Shown here: one piece after another, positions 1-60,785 of the stretch
Position numbering within the stretch: position 1 is the first letter of the stretch
Layout of the letters: each line of letters opens with the position of its first letter
Source: Prochilodus magdalenae
Lineage: Eukaryota > Chordata > Actinopteri > Characiformes > Prochilodontidae
Length of the DNA: 64,000 nt
Direction: 5' to 3'
NCBI GenBank assembly: GCA_024036415.1
Contig: JAMWET010002920.1
Span: 124,001-188,000 of the forward strand
Made by a program: the position numbers and the translations under genes
The notes under the pieces: generated by a model
What the model was told of the DNA's origin: nothing
Databases searched by the model: none
Seen by the model: only the letters and a program-made list of their open reading frames with translations

Positions 1-174
1 TTGTGGGGATCTGAAGTACAACCAGTTTTACAAAATGTTCCTCCGTAGGTTGTATGCAATTACATATTTCCACCAGAAAGATCCCCAGATCAGGCAGAGT
101 GCTGCTTTAATGCTTATTTGCTGAATGTAACACAAAACAACAGCTCTGTCTTTCTGTCTCTATTTTTAACACAG

Positions 175-49196
<49,022 letters not shown>

Positions 49197-49319
49197 CCTG
49201 CTAACAATATGTAGAATTTCATTTGACTGCTAATTTAGGACTATTTCAATTTCAGCTACCAAAACACACAATTTCTGCCTTTCTCTGTAGTCATGCACCT
49301 GTGATCACGATAATGAAAC

Positions 49320-49325
49320 AATAAA
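49320..49325 (+). terminator. tg: tg poly(A) signal
   Basis: AATAAA 124 bp after the tg stop codon, followed within 20-50 bp by a T-rich stretch (CTTCTTTCTTTTTTTTGC), a typical cleavage context. Confidence 0.85.
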
Positions 49326-49469
49326 ACTGCATTTAGAAACAAAGTCTTCTTTCTTTTTTTTGCTGACCTTAGTGTTATAACTTAGAACTAAGTAAGCTCA
49401 GCCAATGAAAAAAATGAGTTAGTGTGTTTATGGTGGTGTTGACTTCAGACTCCTGCAGATGGCGCTGCA

Positions 49470-49740
49470 TGAGGATGATCAGGCTATAAATACCTGCGAA
49501 GTGTGAGTAACAGGATTCATAGATTGAGAGGAGGTGGTACAGGCTTCAAAGCATTTGGGCATGTCAGAGGCCATAGTGTGAAGGAAGTAGCCTAATCTGC
49601 AGGTGTATGGAAGTGTATGGTCATACAGGTCTACCAGCAATGGCAAAAAATTCCACTGTACAGGAATTTCTCCTCAGAACTGTCCAAGGGAAGGCATTCA
49701 CCAAATCTGGTCCAACTGTGCAATTCTTTGATGCAAGTAT
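49470..49740 (+). repeat. dispersed repeat, copy 2 (forward)
   Basis: Counterpart of 13690-13985 in opposite orientation. Begins GGCTATAAATACC, contains 'ggattcatagattgaga' and a segment reading MEVYGHTGLPA. Starts 270 bp after the tg stop, beyond the poly(A) signal. Confidence 0.55.
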
Positions 49741-52439
49741 GGCTATATATTGCTGTAGCCTATATCCAGATACTTGTACAGTCCATGCCAAGTCCCAGTG
49801 AGTAAGCCAAGGGTGACAGTGGTAGGAAAAACTCATTAGGAGCAAGATGAAGAAACATTGAGAGGAACCAAGACTCAAACAGGGAACCCATCATCACCAT
49901 CTGGTTGGCACCAGATAAAAATAAGGGGAAAAGACAAATCAGCCTGCCATTTGGACAGGAGTATTTAGATTGCCTGATGATAACTGATGACTACTATTAT
50001 AGGCCTGTCAGATCTATGGATCTATGGAAGTCAGTCACTGTTACCAGAGAAAACCAGTGACATCACAGGAGTTAGGAGTGGACCACAGTGAAAAAACATC
50101 AACGTACGTCAACGATGGACTCTGACTGAATTAAAAACTACTGCAGTTGTTCCAAATGATTTCAATGTGAGAACCTAAAAAGAGCCAAGCCAAAAAAGAC
50201 AGAAAAGAAAGAACGCTCTGATTAAAGCAGCTGGGCTGTTGTAGTGGTGAAAGTTTCCAGATGTTTCAGCATGACCCGATGCTGTGGAAACAAATTTATT
50301 CCAAGATGCATATTATCACTCTATTCTTAGGCATCATGCTGTCTCTTGGCTGTTGTGGTTCAAATGTCTGGAATTCTGTCTTGTGTCCTATATAAGCCAG
50401 AAATTGCCTGAACAGTTTTTCAAATTGTGGAATGTGTGGATATGACAAAGCTTGGGCCATGCAGATTTCTATACAGCTTTAACAGATTCACTCCAAAAGC
50501 AGAAACACATGCTTCATAAGGGTTTGCAAATGTGTCTCAGAGTTCTGATGTATTTGCTTTATTGAAAAATGGGAGTTCTTGTTGACAGAAAGCAGCAGCA
50601 GTGTTTCTGGAGTCAGTGAAATGTCTCTGAATTCCTCCCTAGATGACTGCCTGACTGTCATTCAGCTCAGACTGTACTGTAGCCTACTCATTTCTCCACT
50701 CCGCAGATTGAAAGGCATCCTCTTCTGAGAGCTTTTATCAGTCTGAGATCTTATGTCGGCTCCAAGATGCTAGCCTTGTTATGAATGTATTTTGACAGAT
50801 GTGTTTTCCGTTGCATGGAACAAACGCGCTCAGCTGTTTACTGTCAGAGTTATGGGTCTGAAAAGCTTTAAACATCAGTCCATTTGTTAATACCCTTGGA
50901 TGGAGGCGTAGTCCATGACAGCACGAAAATTCAGTCTGCTTTAAGGAAGCCAGTTTTAGAGTGGTGTAATAAGCCCAGTGTATAATAATGTCTCTGATCT
51001 TCTACAATCCCCTGTAATCTTTGATTCTTGGCGCTCCTTTAGGTATGTTCCGAAAACCACTTGACTGAGCCATAAAAACAGCAACTATTCTGAACATTTT
51101 ATTATAATTACTGTTATTAAGTAGTTTGATTGATGCCGTACTCTGAGGCACTACATGGCCTTAGTAACAATAATGACTTCGTGCCATTAAAGTTGAAAAG
51201 CTCCTGAAGGCCAGATTCCCTGACATTGACCATGTCTATTGCTGGACAGCATTACTTTCCTAATAGTTGTTTCCCACTGAAATTCCTAGCTGCAGTTTAG
51301 TTATGCAGACGTCTTCCACTTCTCAGCACCGTTTCATTCAGAGCTTCTTCTGTATTGAAGGATATTAGTTGGGTAACAGTGAGTTGGTTCCCTCTTTGCT
51401 GCGGAAACAGGCTCTGCTCTCCTGGGAACACTTATTGCTCTAGATTTGAAGATTTGATTGCATTCAACCATATGAACATTAGTGAGCTACTTATGTTGGA
51501 TAATTAGTTCTGGATCTTAAACAACACTCCAGCTGATCCCAAAGGAATTGAATTCAGCTCCATCACACCACAGAACACAGCAACACAATCCAGCACTTGT
51601 GGGCTTTATAACCCTCTAATGACCTTCGGCTTGCGTGCAGCTGCTCCAGAGCATCCCGTTGTATTAATAATGCTTCTCTAGGAGATTATACTCTGTCGGT
51701 CTGTCTCAACAATTAATCTACCTTAAAGTAACAGAATTCTTTCATTAGAATGGCATTTGGATGGGAAATATGAGGACTGGCTAATGGTAATATATTAAGA
51801 CCAGAGGACACTTAGTGTTTCACATCACACGCTCCATATGGATCCTCTGTAAAGCACACACGGAAATGTACTTCCAGGAATGTCTACCACTGTTCACGGC
51901 AATAATGCTGTATCCTGGACATTTTTGACTCCTATACTGTTGTCCACATGGTCAGAGTTATGTCTGTGGTATGAATTATGTTTTCCTGTCCTCTGATTTG
52001 GTACACTGCTTTTGGCATACAGGACTGGAAGAAGGGAACACCGAACGCCTAACCTTAACATTTTAGACTTCCGATAGCTTTGGAAGGAATATGGATGTGA
52101 TGCAGAGGAGGACAAAGAGTAAGTCCACCTAAGCTTTAGGATGAGCACAATAGCCAATCCCCTTATCACCTGAATACATTCATCACTCCTCATCAATAGT
52201 TGCACAAATAGTTTCACCCAGAAGGAATCAGCTGACAGGAATGAAACTTGGTCGGTATGTTAGCCATTGTGTGACATACAAATGAGTCAAGTTTCTTGCT
52301 TAGCCGCAGATGTGACAGCTGTACTTGACTAATTGTATATGGTCATCCTGTTGCGTGTGCTTTCCATTCTGACTCATGCTAGCATTCTTTGCAAGTGAAG
52401 TTTGCCTCAGCAATTCGAGCAGTTGGAGGAGTCTGAAAG

Positions 52440-52928
52440 GGATCACAACCTATGGCTTTGGGTTTTATTAACATCTTGTACACCATACCAGTTGTGCAAA
52501 TACTACCACAGCATGCTGTTGGCATCAATGGCTAGAAGAAGACGCGCACCAGCAACATGAAGGATTTGGGAGACCTACAAGAGCCATGGAGAGGGAGAGC
52601 ACATCCAGAAGGCCTGATGTCACTCCACCTCCACCCTTATCACAACATTTGCAGGAACTGTTTAAGAGAGTTGAAGCTGTGTGGGCTGGATTATCACAGG
52701 ACACCGTTAGCAACCTCTACCATTCCATGCCGAGATGTCTGGCATGTTGCTTTACCAAACATGGCTGCCCGACGCCATACTGAGAGACACTACTTCTATA
52801 TGTGTAGCTCAGTAAATATTGCCCATATCAGTTTTTTATTGTTCCTGGTAACCTTTATCTTTCTTCCCAATAGCACTGCAATACGACACTTCCTTCGGGG
52901 TGTCACAACTATTCTTGTGAGGATAAGT
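52440..52928 (+). mobile_element. decayed Tc1-like element remnant, copy 2
   Basis: A short frame reads RVEAVWAGLSQDTVSNLYHS then MPRCLAC, resembling the C-terminal V-W..L....V..L..SMPRR.. of Tc1-type transposases. It is followed by the segment shared with 42490-42680. No intact ORF. Confidence 0.45.
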
Positions 52929-53547
52929 GTATATCTCTCAGCTGTTTGTAATATCTGCTTTACTTGTGTTTATTACACACAATAAAAGGCTGTGCATTTA
53001 AAATCTATTAGAGAAGATTCAAACTAATCAGACCTTACAGTAAACCGCGTGGTCCGAGGGTGGACCAGCAATAGCAAACAGTCAGCAGGGGTGCTGTTAT
53101 CAAGCCAGCACACAGATATAAGCTCACTATCTGGAACATCTCATAAACTCATATATCATCTAGAATCCTGAGTTTACCGGTTGTATATACAACACTGTCT
53201 GTCCGACACTAAACCCACGCTAGAACACACACTAGGAACATGCTACAGAGTTTTTAAATTGTGAGCTTACTCTTTCATAACTCATCAGACTTATGACTTA
53301 TAAAATATATGGCACATCATGTATTATAAAAACTCCTTAGTATTATGAAATGACATTTGCCATATTGCCCACCTCTCTATAAGATCTCATCTTGTGGCAA
53401 GCAGTGAAACTGGCAGTGAGAGTAACTTAGAGTGTTATGGACCAAAGAAATACGATCCATAACCTGTAAGGACAAGCCCAGGACTCAGGAGTAGCCGCAT
53501 AGCTGGAAAGCAAAGGCCAGCAGGGTGAGATGGTCAATTCCTCCCTT

Positions 53548-53550
<3 letters not shown>

Positions 53551-53588
<38 letters not shown>
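53551..53588. repeat. (CT)n microsatellite
   Basis: About 35 bp of CT directly upstream of the presumed ccn4 promoter. Confidence 0.95.
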
Positions 53589-53622
53589 TTTTCCTCCAGG
53601 GAATGATCTGGAGCTGCCTCGC

Positions 53623-53630
53623 TGACGTCA
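53623..53630 (+). promoter_or_regulatory. ccn4: CRE palindrome upstream of ccn4
   Basis: Perfect TGACGTCA inside the larger palindrome GCTGACGTCAGC, 153 bp before the ccn4 ATG. Mammalian CCN4/WISP1 is a Wnt target whose promoter activation depends on a CREB site, so this is a good candidate for the same element. The transcription start is not mapped. Confidence 0.6.
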
Positions 53631-53782
53631 GCACCCAGTCAGACCGAGCAGAGCTGCTGCTGTAAATGTGGCAGTGAGACTCACTGATGCCTCAGACAGC
53701 CTCATGAGCAGGGAGTGCGATGGATTTCCATTCTAGAGGAGAATAAGTTCTGTCTCAATGTGTCTCCCTCAGGATTTTAGTG

Positions 53783-53827
53783 ATGAGGTGGCTGATGCTG
53801 TGGATTCTTTTGGCAGCCAGTGGCCAG
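53783..53827 (+). CDS. ccn4: ccn4 exon 1 (coding part): signal peptide
   Basis: ATG at 53783 encodes [15 protein letters not shown], a hydrophobic signal sequence. Human CCN4 begins MRWFLPW, which fixes the start. Donor CCAG|GTGAGT, phase 0. The 5' UTR extends upstream an unknown distance. Confidence 0.93.
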
Positions 53828-56800
53828 GTGAGTGGTTTTATCCCTGGTTATGTATAGACTAACTGCATGTTGGGATCTCAGGGAAGACTTTACAGATGCA
53901 CAGCTGAAGTTTTAAGTTCAGGGAGAAGTATGGTGGGCAGTAAAGTAAGAGATGCTCTCATCAGCTGGTCATTAGCAGACGGAGGGGATGGCTGAGGTGG
54001 TATGTGGGCCATAGCATTAATCATGATTCACAATTGACATGTTAAATGTTGGATTATGGACAGGGAAAAGCACTGACCACAAAAATTCTGAGTTTAGGTG
54101 GAGTGCTTTGGCTTATGCTAGTGTGTGCATGTTTTCTACCACAGTATTTAACTGACAGATGATCATAGTTTGATGTGTGATCAGTTACATCCTCTCTTAC
54201 ACGAGTTATGTTGTGCTCATTGACTGTATCTCTGCACAACTCAATGCTGCCCTCGTGAGGACCATGGACATTTTAGAATGTAATGCAATCTTGTTCACTC
54301 TTCTCTTTGTCTTTGCTCTTGTTATACAGGCCCTGTCCCAAAATTCCACAGCCATTCCTCTTGTGACCACAGATTTGGACCCCAACAACAGGACGCAGTT
54401 CTGTAAATGGCCCTGCAAGTGCCCAAAAAGCCCCCCGGTGTGCTCCCCCGGGGTAAGCCTGCTGACAGACGGCTGTGACTGCTGTAAGATCTGTGCCAAG
54501 CAAGTTGGGGAAACGTGCAATGAGAGAGACACCTGTGACTATCATAAGGGACTGTACTGCGATTACAGCGCTGACAAGCCTAGGTACGAAAAAGGAGTGT
54601 GTGCCTGTAAGTGACTCATACTAATCAACTGTGTTTATATCATGCTCTGTATCGGGGTGTCCAAACTGTGTCTTGGGTAGCCAAAGTATTTTCAAAGGCC
54701 AATAGCAAAAAACAAAGATAGACGATTTTATACAATTACACTATATTTGGTTTTTTATAATATAAAAGTTGTCATTTTTAAATTAATATAATAATGTTAT
54801 GCTTTATATATGCGCTCACCAAGCACTTTATTAGAAACAGTCATCATCTATTGTCTTGTTTCTCTGCATACTTTGTTAGGCCACTTTTACCCAGTTCCTC
54901 AATGATCAGGACGTGTGTTAGAGTGTGTTGTGCTGGTATGAGTGGATCAGACACAGCAGTGCTTCTGGGATTTTTAAACGTGGCTCAGCAGATAAGACCA
55001 CTACCCACCAGGGCGTCAACACCACATGTGGGAGACTGGGGTTCAAATCCTGGTCTGGGTGACTATGGTCTGGTACACCAATAAGAGTCCTTGGGCAAGA
55101 CTCCTAACACTACACTGGCCTACCCGTAATATGGTTACCCTTGTAAGTCGCTCTGGATAAGAGCGTCAGCTAAATGCCGTAAATGTAAACTGTGTCACTA
55201 CTGGACTGAGAATAGTCCACCAACCAAAACTATCCCGCCAACAGCATCCTGTGGGCAGCGTCCTGTGACCACTGACGAAGGACGCAGAAAAAAACAGATA
55301 GACAGTAATCTTTCATTGTAGAGCTACAAAATGCTCCTGTATGGTCAGTGGGGCTGATAAAATGGACAATGAGTGTAGAAACAGTGCAGTGTTCCTAATA
55401 AAGTACTTGGTGAGTGTATATGTTAAGCTATTTCATCCCACACCTCTTATTAACCTGCACACTCAGCCTTTCCCATTGTTCTTGTGAACTGTGAAATAAA
55501 GCAATCCCAGATGTGTCTCATATTAACACGTTTTGCATGAGCATCAAGTTGGTCGGCCTCTTATGTAGAGACAACTGAGGCAGGATCACAGTCACACAGG
55601 TTGTTAACATAGCTCCTCCTATGCTCCTTTACAGTGTGAAAGAGATTTAGGAGTTTATGGCTGCTATTAGTAATCTAAATGAAATATACAAATTTAGATC
55701 TTAGGGTCCCATGATCCTAAACTCCAATCCTGGAGCAACATGAAAAGGCCTTTGTCGCCCCCTGTGGAACAACTGGGAACTGTGCCACATATTCTGAAAT
55801 TGTATCTGTAATATCAACTTAAATAGTGGCACCATTGTAAATCAGTAATTTTGTCCCGATTGAGTCATTTCCCTACTTGCTTATTGTCCTGGCGCTACAT
55901 TGAATGTGCTTGTACCTGTACTTGTCCTTGTGGCAGTCAGACTGTCACGCTGATGACATCATTGGTCCTTCTCTCTATGTGTTTCAGACATGATGGGGTC
56001 AGGGTGTGAATATGATGGCGTGATCTACCGTAATGGCCAGAGTTTCCAGCCCAGCTGTAAGTACCGCTGCCTGTGTGTGAACGGGGCGATTGGATGTGTG
56101 CCGCTGTGCACTGACTCCCTGCCGCCCCGGGTGTGGTGCCAGTCGCCCAAACGGGTGAAGATTCCAGGCAGATGCTGTGAGCAGTGGATCTGTGACGAGC
56201 CTCGGAAAACACGCAAGACCAGCCCCAGACATGCAGTGGAGAGTAAGGAACACTTTTGTGACCTGCTGTGGGAGTTCAGTTTCCCACCAAGGCAGTGAAA
56301 CATCGGCTAAAGATTCATGTTAACCTTCTCGTTCTTGTTTGGTATGGTGTAGAGCTGCTTAGCCTATCATTTCTTAAACAATATCACAGTAAAGAGCTTT
56401 TGCGACATGCTACATAACTTGCTACATAACATTGACATAACCAGTTGGTGCCATGTCCAGTAATTCAGCAGTGGATCATTACTGTTATGTGCCATGGCAA
56501 AAATCACCTATCTATAGTACACATGGAAAATAGCATGTAACATGAACTGTATGGCCAAAAGTATGTGGACACCTGACCCTACTGTGCGGGTCACTGGAGT
56601 CCTACACACCAAACTTGTCAAACCGTGCCTTTATGGACCTTATTTATGAACCCCTTCGTTTACAGGGGCAGAGTCATGCTGGAACAGGAAAGGGTCATCC
56701 CCAAACTAGTTTCCACTTCGTTGGTAGCACATAATTGTTTAATATGTATTATTTGCAGTAGCATTAACATTATGTTTCACTGGCATTGAGGCACCAAGCT

Positions 56801-59207
56801 CCAACTCTGACAGTCAGCCCCTGACCACTATTCCTCCTACACCAGATTTGACTATGATCTCTGCTCAATAGCATCATTCTGTTATTTGCCAAACCAAGAT
56901 TCATTCATCAGATGACCAAATAGTGATGGTCATGTGTGATGATTTCCCACTCTCTAGAACACGTTTCCAGGGCTTAAGAGTCTAGTGGCAGTAACCTCTC
57001 CTGGCCTCAGTCACCTGGCTTTGCAGACAGTCATCTTAGGCTTGTGTGCAGCTGCTCATCCATTGTGTCTTTAGTGCAACCTATTTCATTTTCATTGTTT
57101 GTCTATGTAGGGGTGCATGGCTATGTGCTTGATTTCAAAATTTGCCATGATAACCCATGAGAGTATATGACATGGGTCATGACATGTTGTTATGTAACCG
57201 GGTTCAAGCAGTGACAAGTTAGTGACTTTTGCAATACTGATATGGCAGAATCTCACAATAAGAAATCTAATAATCTATTGTGGGTATGCTGTCCAACCTT
57301 TGATGTTAAATTTTAGATGTGCATTCTGTCAAGGACAGCAAATGTAAACCCATCCAAAAGTAATGCAGGCTTCAGCTCTGCCTCATTGAGAGTTTAATAT
57401 ATTTCAGTGCATGTCACACTCAGATATGAGGCATTCTATGTGCAGTATGATAGTTCAGAAGGCAGCTCTGTAAGGAAGTCTATAGACTTTAATTTTTGTT
57501 GGTCAAATAAATGCAGAAAATGCAATTAGTGTTTTATGTCTTACTCAGTGTCCCTAAGCACCAACAATATCTGGCACAAGAACTGCATTACCCAGACCAC
57601 CCCCTGGAGCCCGTGCTCAAAGACCTGTGGACGGGGTATATCCTTGCGAATCTCCAACGACAATGCACAATGTGAGATGGAGAAAGAATCTCGGCTGTGC
57701 AACCTCCGACCGTGCGAGGTGGACATCACCAAACATTTTCGGGTAATGATGTACACATTTCCTCCATTCGTTGCTGTGATAAAACCTTGTATAGGCAGAG
57801 ACTATATATCTACACACACAGAGACTATATATCTACACACACAGAGAATATATATCTACACACACAGAGAATATATATCTACACACACAGAGACTATATA
57901 TCTACACACACAGAAACTATATATATATACACACAGAAACTATATATATATACACATACAGAGACTATATATCTACACACACAGAGACTATATATCTACA
58001 CACACACAGACTATATATCTACGCGCACTGAGACTATATATCTACACACACAGAGACTATATATCTACACACACACAGACTATATATCTACGCACACTGA
58101 GACTATATATCTACACACACAGAGACTATATATCTACGCACACAGAGACTATATATCTACACACACAGAGACTATATATCTACACACACAGAGACTATAT
58201 ATCTACACACACAGAGACTATATATCTACACACACAGAGACTATATATCTACGCACACAGAGACTATATATCTACGCACACAGAGACTATATATCTACGC
58301 ACACAGAGACTATATATCTACGCACACAGAGACTAGATATCTACACACACAGAGACTATATATCTACGCACACAGAGACTATATATCTACGCACACAGAG
58401 ACTATATATCTACGCACACAGAGACTATATATCTACGCACACAGAGACTAGATATCTACACACACAGAGACTATATATCTACACACACACACAGACTATA
58501 TATCTACACACACAGAGACTGTTTATCTACACACACAGAGAATATATCTACGCACACAGAGACTGTTTATCTACACAGACAGAGAATATATCTACAAAAA
58601 AAATAAAAGATATAAAACACATAAAACATAGACATAAAGACATAAAACATACTGTTTCCCTAGAAGCAGTAACTAGGAGAGAGAAAAAATCTTAACGTTG
58701 GTTATTACCTAGTAGCTTAATACTGAAAAGGTGTCCTATTCAAAATTGATATTCATCTGTTTGTCATGTTCACACAGTCCACATCACAGTGGCAGTTTGT
58801 TTATTTGTTTAGATGCTATCTTGTTACTTTATGTAATTAAACATAATGAAATGCTGATTTGTCCACTTAAACAAACTTTTCTCACTGTCGTGATTTCTGT
58901 TACCCAGCCAGGAAAGAAATGCCTGAACATCTACCGCGAGCGCGAGTTTCAGAACTTCACCATCTCCGGTTGCATCAGCAAGAAGCCCTACTGGCCCAAA
59001 TACTGTGGGGTGTGTTCTGATGAGCGCTGCTGCATCCCGTACAAATCCAAGACCATTGATGTGGAGTTTGAGTGCCCCAATGGATCTGTTTTCACATGGA
59101 AGTACATGTGGATCAATGCCTGCTTCTGCAACCTCTCCTGCAGGAACCCCAATGATATCTTTTCCGAGCTACAGCCCTACTATGACCACAATGAGATCAT
59201 GAATTGA
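53783..59207 (+). CDS. ccn4: CCN4 (WISP1) gene, five coding exons
   Basis: CCN4 is a secreted, cysteine-rich matricellular protein induced by Wnt/beta-catenin that binds integrins, proteoglycans and growth factors. Exons 53783-53827, 54330-54606, 55988-56242, 57549-57742 and 58908-59207 join to 1071 nt, 356 residues (human CCN4 has 367). One module per exon: signal peptide, IGFBP, VWC, TSP1, cystine knot. The closest family match is CCN4, supported by [24 protein letters not shown] and [16 protein letters not shown]. It lies 4.5 kb beyond tg, the mammalian neighbour order. Confidence 0.97.
53828..54329. other. ccn4 intron 1
   Basis: 502 bp. Nothing recognised. Confidence 0.5.
54330..54606 (+). 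CDS. ccn4: ccn4 exon 2: IGFBP module
   Basis: 277 nt encoding [37 protein letters not shown] and [19 protein letters not shown]. The GCxCCxxCA signature of IGFBP modules is present. Two sequons (NST, NRT) lie before it. Acceptor TACAG|GCC, donor GCCT|GTAAGT. Confidence 0.98.
54808..55422. mobile_element. inverted-repeat DNA element interrupted by a SINE
   Basis: The left end GCTCACCAAGCACTTTATTAG and right end CTAATAAAGTACTTGGTGAG are inverted repeats, flanked by TATA on both sides, consistent with TA-type target duplication. The interior ('gtgttgtgctggtatgagtg', 'gtcctgtgaccactgac') is a widespread fish non-autonomous element. It lies in ccn4 intron 2 (54607-55987). Confidence 0.75.
54978..55190 (+). 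mobile_element. tRNA-derived SINE, copy 2, nested
   Basis: Same family as 28268-28497: 'tggctcagcagataagacc', B box GGTTCAAATCC, then the shared GAGTCCTTGGGCAAGACTCC block and the GTCGCTCTGGATAAGAGCG hairpin. It sits inside the inverted-repeat element at 54808-55422. Confidence 0.85.
55988..56242 (+). CDS. ccn4: ccn4 exon 3: VWC module
   Basis: 255 nt encoding [36 protein letters not shown] and [13 protein letters not shown], the von Willebrand type C repeat (human GVGCVLDGVRYNNGQSFQPNC). Acceptor TTCAG|AC, donor GAGA|GTAAGG. Confidence 0.98.
56243..57548. other. ccn4 intron 3 with a Tc1-like remnant
   Basis: 1.3 kb; about 56549-57150 is a decayed Tc1-like transposon. The rest holds nothing recognised. 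Confidence 0.55.
56549..57150 (-). mobile_element. decayed Tc1/mariner-like transposon
   Basis: Begins with TATGGCCAAAAGTATGTGGACACC, the terminal sequence of a widespread fish Tc1-like element. It continues with degraded transposase reverse-strand phrases ('ctgaccactattcctcctacacc', 'catcttaggcttgtgtgcagctgctc'). No intact ORF remains and the far terminus is not preserved. Confidence 0.7.
57549..57742 (+). CDS. ccn4: ccn4 exon 4: TSP1 module
   Basis: 194 nt encoding [39 protein letters not shown] and [16 protein letters not shown]. The WSPCS.TCG motif is the thrombospondin type 1 signature. Acceptor CTCAG|TG, donor CGG|GTAATG, phase 0 out. Confidence 0.97.
57796..58595. repeat. 23-bp minisatellite in ccn4 intron 4
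   Basis: About 34 tandem copies of a 23-base unit, consensus AGACTATATATCTACACACACAG (two runs: AGACTATATATC, then TACACACACAG), with CG-bearing variants in blocks. It begins 53 bp after the exon 4 donor. Most copies contain no stop in any forward frame, so a long meaningless frame ([21 protein letters not shown] repeats) runs through it. Confidence 0.97.
58908..59207 (+). CDS. ccn4: ccn4 exon 5: C-terminal cystine knot and stop
   Basis: 300 nt: [60 protein letters not shown], ending HNEIMN then TGA (59205-59207). Conserved NFT sequon. Acceptor CCCAG|CCA. Confidence 0.98.
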   Translation, partial: PGKKCLNIYREREFQNFTISGCISKKPYWPKYCGVCSDERCCIPYKSKTIDVEFECPNGSVFTWKYMWINACFCNLSCRNPNDIFSELQPYYDHNEIMN

Positions 59208-60564
59208 GAGGATCCCTGATGTTGCTACCACAGATTCCCAGCATGATTTATGGGTCATCCGTGGATTCAGCAGTGTTGCCATCTTTGGATTCAGAGCCAG
59301 GGAGTAGAACACTATGTGTGTTCTCTGACTTTGGATTGTGCTGCATGAGGTGAACACCTTGGAAGGAATCAAAGGTGGTCAGTCATTGGAATATATTTGC
59401 TGAGGACAGTTTTGGGACATGTTTGAGTTTATCGGCTCTTCGCAGGTCATATTGAGCTCCAGAGTGCAATGAAGAGATGAAGAGCTTATGTAATATTTGC
59501 TTGATTAAAGGATACGGAAATGCTGATTGCATTGTAGAATAAGATATTATAATTGTTAGGGTATGGAAATACTGTTTCACAAATGTATGTGCTATTTTTC
59601 TATTAATGACATGAGAATATAGTGTCTTAAGAAAGCCAGAGCAAAAGTCATTTCCACAGTAGACTTAATCCATAGATAGACTTCATTTTCACTGTGTAGT
59701 ACTAAATATGTACATGTATATTGTTTTTGTACAATGTTTTTATATTATAATGGGGAAAAATAGCACTTTTTTGAAACCTGTAATACCTGTGTACAAATAC
59801 TGTATTCATGTTACAGGTTGTGAAGAGAGGGAAGCACAGATAGGGCATTCTTTATGATGAACGTGAAACATGTGTTAACGTTTTACTTTATTATTACTAT
59901 ATTTTTATACAGCCATGTATGTTAGCCTGTATATGTCACTATGCTAACTGTGCAATGGATCTCGTAACTTATTTACTGCACTCAGTTTTAAGGAGGCTTG
60001 TCCTCTGCTGAGGAAAGAAGCAGCCTAGCCGATGCACACCCTGAACATGTTTTCTCATATAAATATCACCATGCAATTCAAGAAAGAGCTTGTTCTTTTT
60101 GTATTTGTATATTTTATATAGCATGACAGCTGTGCACTTGATACACGCAGACTGGTATAAATGTAGGGTTATTCCGAGCTTTAATGGGAACAATACAGAA
60201 TGCAGTCATCCCATTTTGCGCCACCCTCCCGCCAACCCCCCCCATGCACATCTTTCATACACATAGCATTTGTACAACCAATACATCAAAGTGCTTTCAG
60301 TATATTACACATATGACAGTATATTAGTATTTTATAATATATGTGGTCATTTATAAAAAGTATAATACAGTGATAATAGAAATGGGAAGGTTAGAGTACT
60401 GATTTTAAAGTAGCCATCTTTTTTCAGTGCTTTTCTAAACCTGCTCATTGAAACACTGCCTGAGGAGGATATACAATATCAACCTGTAATACTGCAAAAG
60501 GAACATAACTTGAGGCGTTATGTACTTGATTTAGAGTGGACTCGAGTGTGAGGGCAGTCAGGCT
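59208..60564. other. convergent 3' region of ccn4 and ndrg1
   Basis: 1.36 kb between two stop codons; it must hold both 3' UTRs. The only near-canonical plus-strand signal I see is ATTAAA at 59504-59509. On the minus strand AATAAA occurs at 59892-59887. The two transcripts may therefore meet or overlap. Confidence 0.5.
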
Positions 60565-60785
60565 TTAACAGGACACCTCAGTGGACTGGGTGGCTGCTGG
60601 TAGGCCTGGCTCAACACTGCTATTGGAAGCACTCTCCATGGAGATGTCAGTGTGAGAGCGTCCACGCTGCTCCTCGCTGGTGTGTGCACGGCTGCGCGTG
60701 CGGCTCCGGCTGGCATCCAGGGATGAAACACTATTTCCAGAGGCGGTGCGAGAGCGAGACAGGCGAGTCATGCCTGCAGAAGGCA
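60565..60785 (-). CDS. ndrg1: ndrg1 terminal coding exon
   Basis: 221 nt ending TAA (60567-60565) after STEVSC; human NDRG1 ends SMEVSC. Encodes [20 protein letters not shown] and [19 protein letters not shown]. Human has three GTRSRSHTSE repeats; here only two RxRxxT sites (RSRAHT, RGRSHT) remain, in diverged form. Confidence 0.95.

Larger units (their letters stand above)
49326..53600. other. tg-ccn4 intergenic region
   Basis: About 4.3 kb without a recognised gene. Contains repeat copies at 49470-49740 and 52750-52928, with a possible transposase remnant before the latter. 49750-52450 shows no recognised element. Confidence 0.55.

Noticed and set aside
57796..58595. CRISPR-like array
   Set aside because: Units are contiguous 23-mers without unique spacers, inside a vertebrate intron.
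57536..58695. 266- and 332-residue frames rich in TIYLHT-type repeats
   Set aside because: Minisatellite read-through; the first includes ccn4 exon 4, which has a good donor before the array. Not a separate gene.
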